Shown one piece after another: positions 1-6,069 of a DNA stretch of 64,000 nucleotides; the stretch's first letter is position 1, and each line of letters begins with the position of its first letter. This stretch comes from Acanthococcus lagerstroemiae. Its lineage: Eukaryota; Arthropoda; Insecta; Hemiptera; Eriococcidae. The notes below the pieces were generated by a model that saw nothing but the letters and a program-made list of their open reading frames with translations, did not search any database and was not told the origin of the DNA. The stretch is taken from assembly GCA_031841125.1 (NCBI GenBank), contig JAJSSI010000084.1:1-64000 (forward strand). The letters are read 5' to 3'. A program made the translations under genes and the position numbers.

Positions 1-99
1 AGCTTGTATTTGCAAGAGGTAGTACTGGTGGTCTGACCCTATGAAAAATTTGCCGAAAAGCCTAAAATTGAAACGTTAATTTGGTATCCCTGAGCCACT

Positions 100-570
100 G
101 ACCGGGAAGGTTGGCGTCTTCCTGTAATCCGCGCTAAAAGGAGGTCTGATCATTGCTTACTGTCAACACGCGTAGCGGTTCCTCGGTATTCCACTCCGAG
201 TATCCTTGGGCCCCAGCGCTGTCTCTACGGAGGTCGACTGCACTATTGCGAAAGTCAGCGGCCGGCTTCGAAATACCCCCGGCAGGGCTCCCCCGCCGTC
301 ACCACTTTTGAGGGGTGAGTGAAGAGGAAGTGTGTCCGGTTGATGGGGACCTGAAATTTCCAGGCTAGTGCTCAGAGAGCGCGAACCTCGGTCAGTAGGG
401 AACCCCATGGTGCCCCTTGCAGGACGCGCGCACCGGAAGCGGCACGGCGAAGTGGGGCTCTGTCCGGCCACTAATGCGATATTCGAAAGTTAGTTTCCGG
501 GGCTGGTTATGCGGTGTCTTAGAGGCGACTTTGGCATGCGTGCATCGCCATACATCCCACCACACCATAA
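100..570. other. GC-rich, CpG-containing island of unknown identity
   Basis: This stretch is visibly much richer in G, C and CpG than the AT-rich DNA that follows it from about 570. It has runs such as CCCCCGGCAGGGCTCCCCCGCC (near 275-297, quoted only as a region of C/G runs) and several SacII/NaeI-like GC hexamers. I do not recognise 18S, 5.8S or 28S rRNA, a spliceosomal snRNA, 7SL, or any tRNA on either strand. Two overlapping minus-strand open frames (163-471 and 392-586) are rich in Pro, Arg and Ser, as expected of any GC-rich DNA without stops, and show no domain I know. It could be part of a non-LTR element, a structured RNA gene, an rDNA spacer fragment or a CpG-island exon/promoter. 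Its composition and sharp edge are seen; its identity is unknown. Confidence 0.45.
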
Positions 571-812
571 ATAATTCCAAATTCAATGTTTGAAGAAAAT
601 CAAATTTTGAGATCTAGGGTTAACAAACTGTTTTTATTGAGTCTTGAGCCCTCTAAGATTCCGTTGAAGACTTGGTACAGTGGACCTGAAATGATGTATA
701 TCAACAGTAGGAAACAGCTATCTGCCCATAGAAAATGACCCTGAATTCTGAGAACACGTGATTCTTAACAGCACAACGTTATATCTTATGCGCAAATTGT
801 TGATTACTGTTG

Positions 813-850
813 ACATGCATACATACATATATGTACATACATACATACAT
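813..850. repeat. ATAC/CATA microsatellite with palindromic centre
   Basis: A tetranucleotide run of CATA/ATAC units is interrupted in the middle by the palindrome CATATATG (about 827-834). To the left the units read as GCATACATACAT and to the right as GTACATACATACATACAT. Such tracts are common in animal genomes and are of no coding significance. Confidence 0.9.
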
Positions 851-921
851 CATCCGGGGTCTATTCTATAGTAGATACCCGACAAACTGTCATGGATGTA
901 GCCAGGTGGAAGAGGTGGTAA

Positions 922-941
922 ACTGGGGCGCTTACCCCAGT
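922..941. repeat. Short perfect hairpin
   Basis: ACTGGGG (922-928) is followed after six bases by its complement CCCCAGT (935-941), giving a seven-base-pair stem. An overlapping alternative pairs GGTAA (917-921) with TTACC (932-936). It sits in otherwise unassigned flank. It could be the end of a decayed mobile element, but I see no partner terminus. Confidence 0.5.
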
Positions 942-1019
942 AGATAAAAAAACGTTTTTCGAACATTCTACGCATTTTTGCATTGGTATAAACCTATGAA
1001 TAATTCCACAAATTTCTGA

Positions 1020-1460
1020 ACATTGGCCATATATTATTCCTGTTTTATTAAATTTAATAATAAAATTGTTTAATTGATTTGGGAGAGCATCTATTTCAAT
1101 ATTGATAGATGGGATTGTTCAAGAATGAATTACATCTAATGTATTTGTAATTATAAAAAGAACAAGAAAAAAAAATTACAAGGAAATCTATATTGATTTA
1201 ATTTTTATAATAAAATATAAAGTAATATAATGTTAAGGAATTTTTATATTAATTAAATTTTTTGAGTTAATAAATAGATTAATAAAATAACTGATTTAAA
1301 AAAAAAAACAAGAAAAAATATAAAAAACAACTTTTAAAAAAATACAAAAGGAAAATTATATTGATTAAATTTTTATGATTATCTCGATAAATATGTTTTC
1401 CAAAAAAAAAAAATTGTAAAGAACCTTTTGTACAGAAAATTTAACGAGGAACATTTTATG
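1020..1460. other. AT-rich tract with poly-A runs
   Basis: This stretch is made almost wholly of A and T, with homopolymer A runs near 1170, 1300 and 1400. Two similar A-rich segments (about 1160-1215 and 1310-1380) share an ACAAGAAAAA... start and a TATTGATT(T)AA(A)TTTTTAT... end, so part of it looks like decayed tandem repeat. No gene or open frame of note is present. Confidence 0.6.
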
Positions 1461-1740
1461 TTATTTGCATTTTGGTCCTGAAGTGAATATTGTTTGTAGA
1501 TAACTACGTTTTAGCGAGTGAAAAGATTATAGTTATGAAAGAAAAAATAACAATATCCACGTTCCTCGTAACTTTCCCACATTATTACGATTATCTCGGT
1601 AAATATGCGTTTTAGGGAAAAGTTGTATAGAAATTGTTTAATAGTAAAAGTAACGGAGAACATTTAATGTTATAGGCATTTCGGTCCTGAAGTTGATATG
1701 TTCCGAGATATTCGCGGTTTTTTGTAAAATCTCAGTATTA
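1372..1740 (+). repeat. Decayed direct repeat, period about 210 bp
   Basis: Two diverged copies lie head to tail. Copy 1 spans roughly 1372-1520 and copy 2 roughly 1587-1740. Shared landmarks in the same order are GATTATCTCG(A/G)TAAATATG at 1377 and 1589, a GAGGAACATT/GAGAACATTTAATGTTAT block, and TGGTCCTGAAGT / CGGTCCTGAAGT at about 1473 and 1682. The offset is 209-212 bp throughout. It is probably an old tandem duplication or two copies of an AT-rich interspersed element. No coding content is seen. Confidence 0.65.
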
Positions 1741-1939
1741 CACATAAATTCAAGGTCGAAGCGGCACGGGTTAGTGGCCTCATATTGAGCTCAAATTTTT
1801 TATGGCGACTTTCTAGGTCCATTGGAACAAATTTCAGCGCGACCCTAATAAATTGGCGAAAACTTGTAAAATATAGGTATACCATCCTTCTCTGAAAAAA
1901 TTTTATTTAATGAAATTTTCAACAAAGCTATTATGATGA

Positions 1940-2296
1940 TCAAATACAAAATTTCTTAGTCATAAAGAATTCTACGGCGACCTGGAATATTTTGATCCCA
2001 GAAAATTTGAAAATATTTTGAAAAAAGGCTTACCTGAGAATTCCTTGAGTAAAATATGCAAAATTACTTACAAAAATAAAGAAATTGTTCGAGATAAACT
2101 TTTATCGAAAGGGGGGAGGACATCATACAATCTTGATTTTTCAAATAAACAGAGGAGAGGTCTGTATTCAGAAGACAAGTGAAGGGCCCGTAACACGCAA
2201 AATTCCCGGTTGCAATTTTGCTCTCAGAACGCCACTGGTGAATGCAAATTTGTCTACGACAGAAGTAAAATTTGTAAAATATGCATTACGTGCAGA
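1940..2296 (+). pseudogene. Broken protein-like reading frame, unidentified
   Basis: One plus-strand frame is stop-free for 80 codons (1940-2179), has a TGA at 2180-2182, then runs 38 more codons to a double stop (TGA TAA at 2297-2302). It has no ATG at the left end. The translation looks protein-like: it contains SHKEFYGDLEYFDPRKF near the start, Lys-rich segments in the middle, and four cysteines spaced C-x(6)-C-x(9)-C-x(2)-C near the right end, by my reading. A plausible 3' splice site (TTTCTTAG, ending at 1959) sits at the left, and GTGAAG just before the first stop could be a 5' splice site. It may therefore be a true exon (about 1960-2175) or a decayed mobile-element ORF. I do not recognise the family. 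A different-frame ORF at 2085-2339 overlaps and is the weaker candidate. Confidence 0.3.
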
Positions 2297-2302
2297 TGAT
2301 AA

Positions 2303-3204
2303 AATACTGCAGGCCTATACTAACTTGAAAGCTGTGTAATTTTTCGAGGATAGAACTGTGATTCGAAAAAGAGTTTATTGCGCGTTTTAATTTTTTCCTC
2401 TGTGGTCTTCTCCCAAAAAATGTCCATTCGACGTATACACTACATATGATAAGTTGTAAGTACTTTGTGAGATATCCAAATTTTTCGACACTGTTTTGCT
2501 AGAAGAGTTCTGTAAAACGAAGCGTCTTATAGTCTTGAAGGTATTTAGTATGTCATCCAATAGAATAGTCTGACCACTAGTAACAATAATTGTAAGCGTG
2601 GCATGAATTTTTCTACGTGAGTGAAAATGTTTGAAGTAAACTTTTCTGTATCATGAAAAATCACTCACGCCAAATTTTGATTAGAAGTCAGCTATACTTT
2701 TATCACTAGTCGATTAAAATGTTGGCAAAATTAAGGCATACATAAGTGCCTATTTCGGAAACCGCATGTTCCATATTTAAAACACAAATGAAACATGATA
2801 ATGTACCTACATCTAGATCTTTATGACCATGCGTACGTCTTTAAAATCGACGTCGACATTGATGCTTCAAATCAACGACCAATTTGACTCCAAAATTATA
2901 GAATGTATACAATCGCCATCTATCAAACTGCGTTGACAACAGTGATTATAGTCTACATCCCTTTATATACTAAAAATGACATCGAATTACCGTGCGACCG
3001 TTTCGTTAAATTAAATGATAATGATCCTGAAAAATAGATTTTATGATCAATCATACGAGTATCATGGTTCTTAAAAGAGTCAAAAAGTGAGGCTAAACTT
3101 AGCTATTTCTCATATCTTGGGACCAGTCCCCTTTTGTTGAACCTTGATCCGGTCTTGTGTACGTATATTTCTTCAATAATTTTCACACCTGGATTTATAG
3201 AATT
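2303..3204. other. Intergenic DNA, nothing recognised
   Basis: About 900 bp of AT-rich sequence with stops in all frames at short intervals. I see no RNA gene, tandem repeat or clear mobile-element terminus. Confidence 0.6.
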
Positions 3205-3368
3205 CAAGGACGGACTGGGGCTTAAAATTTTACCGAGTATACTTTGATAGAGGCGCCAGCAATTTTCTGCCCTTAGTTTTTGTATTAATACACCGGTTAC
3301 ATACCGGAGCCGAACCGACCGGCGTACCGAGCAAATGCCCGTTGTGCCCTATGGCCAGTCCGCCCCTG
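3205..3368. mobile_element. Candidate hAT-like MITE, 164 bp
   Basis: The left end begins CAAGGACGGACTGG and the right end is CCAGTCCGCCCCTG, whose complement is CAGGGGCGGACTGG. These terminal inverted repeats match at 12 of 14 positions. The right terminus with its adjoining GGCCATAGGGC (complement) fits the CAGGGGCGGACTGGCC-type ends I associate with non-autonomous hAT elements in animal genomes. The element is too short to code for a transposase. The expected 8-bp target duplication is poor: ATAGAATT on the left against CTACATTT on the right, 5 of 8 matching. It is therefore old, mis-delimited, or a chance pairing. The interior is relatively GC-rich near the right end (CCGGAGCCGAACCGACCGGCG). 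Confidence 0.5.
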
Positions 3369-4045
3369 CTACATTTACATTATATTTTCCTGAAAATTCT
3401 TATCTGATGTCTTTCATTGGGCATTCGCAAATTCATCAGTACTTGGACTAGGCCGTTTATATGTTGATAAAAACCCATCCATGAGTACACAATAAAGTTT
3501 ATGAAGGTCTCTTACCTTGAAATCGAGATGATGTCCTTGGAGTAACGGCGCCGCTGTAGCTTAATAATTTACATCAATTTCATAGGTACTCATATGTGTG
3601 ATTTTACCGCGAACCATGTTGAAATATTATCAGCATACCTCAACGCATGCTGAAGATCAGCACGAAAAAAAAACCACAAAAAAAACCGGTACTATTTACT
3701 AGTTCACCTTCAATATGATCTCAAAGCATCACTATACATAATGAAATCTGATTTGAAAATTGAATGATGGTTAGATGGTTACATCTATTTGTACGGGGTG
3801 GAGAGCTGATACAAGTAGGAACTTATCTGAATATCCTCTGACATTTAAAAATATTCTAACGCCTTACCGATATGACAAGTGTGTCAACAATGAGTCACAC
3901 GAGTGATATTGAAGAGGATGATGATGATAAGGTTATCAGTTTTACGACCGGTTTGATGCACCTCTCCATTTCTCCAGCTATCTTGTGCAAGTTCTTTCAA
4001 TTCGTAGTAACACTTACATTTGACATCCTTGATTATCTGTTGAAC
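3369..4045. other. Intergenic DNA, nothing recognised
   Basis: AT-rich sequence with two A-runs near 3666-3685. An open frame from 3872 to 4081 starts with a Ser/Thr-rich piece and a Glu/Asp run from GAT/GAG codons. It has no recognisable domain and runs into a repeat-like end, so I do not call it a gene. Confidence 0.55.
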
Positions 4046-4080
4046 CAGGGGCGGCGTGAGGTTTTTGAAGGCCCGAGGTA
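4046..4080 (+). mobile_element. Possible solitary transposon end
   Basis: The sequence starts CAGGGGCGGCGTGAGG and continues through GAAGGCCCGAGG. The CAGGGGCGG opening resembles hAT-type termini and the right end of the element at 3205-3368. I searched the next several hundred bases for an inverted partner (CCGCCCCTG or close) and found none. If real, this is a truncated copy. Confidence 0.25.
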
Positions 4081-4465
4081 GATAGTGACAAATTTACAAG
4101 GGACCCTTGCTTCGTCAGAAAACAAACAGCAAAAATTGAAAAATAATCCACAAAGTTTTTTTGTTTTTTTTACGCTAACATGCAAAATAAGTTAGACAAA
4201 ACCCTCAATCCTCAATTTTAAATTATATAGGCCTATTTGTATTGATAAACTCAACATTAGCTGGACATTTCTTAAATGAATAGTAATATTTAGGCCTATT
4301 TACCTATACATTGACGGAAATAAAACATTATAAGATAACAAAAACAATACCTATTTTTTAATTTTTTTTATTTTATACATGTTACCTTTCCCTGCTGATA
4401 GGGAATACCCAGGTTCTTGGCAGGGGAGCCATAACGTTACATACGGTAATAATAGTGATAAAAAT

Positions 4466-4551
4466 TTAGAAGAAAAAAACAAAACAGAAAATAACAAAAA
4501 CCAAAGAAAAAAGAGGAAAAAGAGAAGAGAAAATGAAAAGAAAAAGAAACT
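4466..4551 (+). repeat. A-rich / purine-rich low-complexity tract
   Basis: Almost all bases are A or G, mostly A, with scattered C and T. It begins after AAAAATTT and ends at AAAAAGAAAC. Open frames through it on either strand are Lys/Arg/Glu-rich or Phe-rich and are composition artefacts. Confidence 0.8.
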
Positions 4552-4732
4552 ATTTGATCGTATGTCCCGAGAGAGGCTCTAAGGGGCTGAAAGCATATTG
4601 ATATAATAGCTAACGGCAGAAGGTAGCAATTACTAATTGGTGCACCATGTGCATCTATACAAATCATTCTCATCTGCAGTCACTCCCCAAGAGAAGCCTC
4701 AGGGGGTAAGGGGGCATTTTGCCCTTATATAT
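4552..4732. other. Junction DNA between flank and satellite
   Basis: About 180 bp with no satellite similarity that I can see and no gene. It contains a small stem GGGCA...TGCCC (about 4712-4724) just before satellite homology begins. No target duplication or mobile-element end is evident at the junction. Confidence 0.5.
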
Positions 4733-5365
4733 GAAATTTTGAATTAAAGACTGATTTCTACTCTATTTCCACGCTGAGTTCGAATTTGGTGTTCAAATTT
4801 AGCTAGCGACGACGCTCCGCTGCCGGGAAACACGAAAATGAAATCATTTTTGTTGTAGCGCCTTCGACGCATTGCATATGCCACACATCGCGCACTTATT
4901 GACATTATTTACAAAATTTCTATTTTTCTGGGGCGAATCGATAATTTGCGAATAATTCTGGAATGGAGATAGTCAGAGCAGTGCGGCTTAAAACTCTGAA
5001 TTGATGAAAAATTTCGATTAAAACGTGTTTCTCAGTTTTGCTCTAGCTGCCTCCAATCAAAAGTTTTTTGCCTTTTATAAGTTCGCCCCAGGACATTCGC
5101 ATTATCGGAAAGGCATATTGGTGCTAATAGTACTGCTGATCCGACGAGCTTAATTCGTTATTACAATTTTCTATATTTCGCAATATTGCCGAGACCAATT
5201 CGAAAATGTGGTCAAAAATTACTCTAGGTCAATTTGGACAACGGAATCGAGTTCGCATCGAAGAATTGAGTAATCTGACCCAGCGCCGACGCCGACGCCG
5301 ACGCTCTCCGAATGTTTTTTTGGCGGAAAAAAGACAGAGAAATTTTCAAAATTTTCAAAAATAAA
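4733..5365 (+). repeat. Diverged edge monomer of the satellite
   Basis: From GAAATTTTGAATTAAAGACTG at about 4733 the sequence aligns with the canonical monomer along its whole length (632 bp between equivalent points 4734 and 5366). It differs by many substitutions and small indels, about 80% identity by eye in the better stretches. Conserved landmarks include GCCACACATCGC, CTGGGGCGAA, GGAATGGAGATAG, AGAGCAGTGCGG, TTCGCCCCAGGA, GATCCGACGAG and GAGTAATCTGACCCAGCG. It has extra GCCGAC hexamer copies near 5283-5300, and GGCGGAAAAAAGAC replaces the usual GCCC-A-run segment. The 14-bp palindrome is degenerate (TTCGACGCATTGCA at 4863). It carries both the doubled 9-bp A-tract cassette and the hairpin segment, the C configuration. 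Divergence fades at about 5340-5410, where canonical sequence begins. Confidence 0.92.
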
Positions 5366-5494
5366 AAATTTTAATTTGAAGACTGTTTAATACTCAGTTT
5401 TTCACGCTGAGTTCGAATTTGTTGTTCAAATTCGGCGGGGACGCTCCGCTGTCGAGATACACTCGAAAACGTGGTCAAAATATTTTTCTGTCAG

Positions 5495-5791
5495 CGCCTT
5501 CAACGCGTTGAATATGCCACACATCGCACGCCAATTGACGTTTTCCAAATCTCTATTTCTCTGGGGCGAACCAACAATTTGCTAATAATTTTGGAATGGA
5601 GATAGCTAGAGCAGTGCGGTTTGAAATTTTGGATACAGGAGATAATTTTGAATAAGACGTACTTTTCAGTTTTGCTCAAGCAGCCTCCAATCAAAAGATT
5701 TTGGCCTTTTATCAGTTCGCCCCAGGAAATTCGCAACATTGAAAACGCATATTGGTGCGAATTGTATTGCAGATCCGACGAGTTTAAGGCG
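5495..5791. repeat. Hidden imperfect palindrome within the monomer (axis 5643)
   Basis: Complementing the right side and laying it on the left gives 79 matches in 120 ungapped positions (5495-5614 against 5672-5791), about 66%. Chance would give about a quarter to a third. Perfect anchors all give the same axis: CGCCTT 5495-5500 with AAGGCG 5786-5791; CTGGGGCGAAC 5561-5571 with GTTCGCCCCAG 5715-5725; TGGAG 5597-5601 with CTCCA 5685-5689; GAGCA 5609-5613 with TGCTC 5673-5677. The central ~60 bp are diverged. The anchor pair CTGGGGCGAA/TTCGCCCCAG is also present in the diverged edge monomer, so the symmetry predates homogenisation. The same structure recurs in every unit. Confidence 0.88.
5499..5512. 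repeat. 14-bp perfect palindrome, one per monomer
   Basis: TTCAACGCGTTGAA reads the same on both strands and contains an MluI-type ACGCGT core. It recurs at each unit start, for example 6133, 6767, 7381 and 7995. It is degenerate in the edge monomer (4863) and destroyed in the unit at 50770. It could bind a dimeric protein, but no function can be deduced. Confidence 0.9.
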
Positions 5792-5864
5792 TTTCTACAT
5801 TTTTCAGAAATTCGCCAAATTACCAAGATGCACTCGAAAATGTGGTCAAAAAATCACTTTAGGT

Positions 5865-6067
5865 AAATTTTGGTAACAGATTCGAGTTCGCTTCGAAAAA
5901 TTGAGTAATCTGACCCAGCGCCGACGCCGAAGCTCTCCGAAAATTTTTTCGCCCAAAAAAACGCATGATGTATAGTATGGAGAAATTTTCAAAAATAAAA
6001 AATTTTGATTTGAAGACTGTTTAATACTCAGTTTTTCACGCTGAGTCCGAATTTGTTGTTCAAATTC
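5865..6067. repeat. Second, weaker inverted similarity in the monomer (axis 5966)
   Basis: ATTCG (5880-5884) pairs with CGAAT (6048-6052), and TGAGTA (5902-5907) pairs with TACTCA (6025-6030). Both give the axis 5966. Over 5865-5884 against 6048-6067 there are 14 matches in 20 ungapped, and about 29 in 47 when extended inwards. The inner part does not match. The distance between the two axes (323 bp) is about half the monomer, as expected if the repeat is built from two inverted half-units. Confidence 0.55.
5981..6008 (+). repeat. A-tract cassette with variable 9-bp unit
   Basis: AAATTTTC is followed by AAAAATAAAAAATTTT in class A units. Classes B and C have one more AAAATTTTC step, and this accounts exactly for the 9-bp length difference. 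Runs of A and T recur about every 9-10 bp, which is the pattern of intrinsically bent DNA. Most length variation in the array lies here or in the neighbouring hairpin segment. The unit at 52677 has an A-length cassette with a different internal junction (TTTTCAAAATTAAAAAATTTT region near 53163), suggesting an independent 9-bp loss or an extra substitution. Confidence 0.85.
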
Positions 6068-6069
6068 GG
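6047..6069. repeat. 8-bp-stem hairpin in the 29-bp variable segment
   Basis: CCGAATTT (6047-6054), a seven-base loop GTTGTTC, then AAATTCGG (6062-6069). The 29-bp segment absent from class B units starts after TTTTTCA and ends just before GGCGG, so it removes most of this hairpin. Classes A and C keep it. The edge monomer has it with one changed stem base. Confidence 0.85.

Larger units (their letters stand above)
5460..5851 (+). repeat. 21-bp direct repeat pair flanking the large dyad
   Basis: CACTCGAAAAYGTGGTC followed by AAAA occurs at 5460-5480 (Y=C) and 5831-5851 (Y=T), 20 of 21 identical, 371 bp apart, one on each side of the palindrome. Both copies are in the same orientation, so the pair does not follow the inverted symmetry of the unit. 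In the edge monomer only the second copy is well preserved (TTCGAAAATGTGGTCAAAA near 5199-5217); the first is degenerate. The pair recurs in essentially every unit. Confidence 0.85.

Noticed and set aside
163..586. Two minus-strand open frames in the GC-rich island (102 and 64 codons)
   Set aside because: They overlap each other in different frames, are low-complexity Pro/Arg/Ser-rich and have no recognisable domain. High GC alone makes stop codons rare.
2085..2339. 84-codon plus-strand ORF beginning with ATG
   Set aside because: It overlaps the more protein-like frame at 1940-2296 in another register. I see no domain, and the length is within chance for this composition.
3872..4081. 69-codon ORF with an acidic run
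   Set aside because: The Glu/Asp run comes from GAT/GAG triplets, and the right part runs into a transposon-like terminus at 4046. No homologue comes to mind.
4379..4673. Lys-rich plus-strand ORF and Phe-rich minus-strand ORF
   Set aside because: Both are translations of the A/purine-rich tract and reflect base composition.
4712..4724. Bacterial-type terminator hairpin (GGGCA-TTT-TGCCC)
   Set aside because: The stem is short, no gene lies upstream, and the context is a eukaryotic satellite flank.
5430..5470. CENP-B box
   Set aside because: I looked for the TTCG-N4-A-N2-CGGG core in the monomer on both strands. ATTCGGCGGGGACG has the wrong spacing and lacks the A; no match was found.
5870..5900. 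tRNA/SINE-type B box resemblance in GATTCGAGTTC
   Set aside because: Only about 9 of 11 positions fit the B-box consensus. No A box lies at a suitable distance and no cloverleaf can be drawn.
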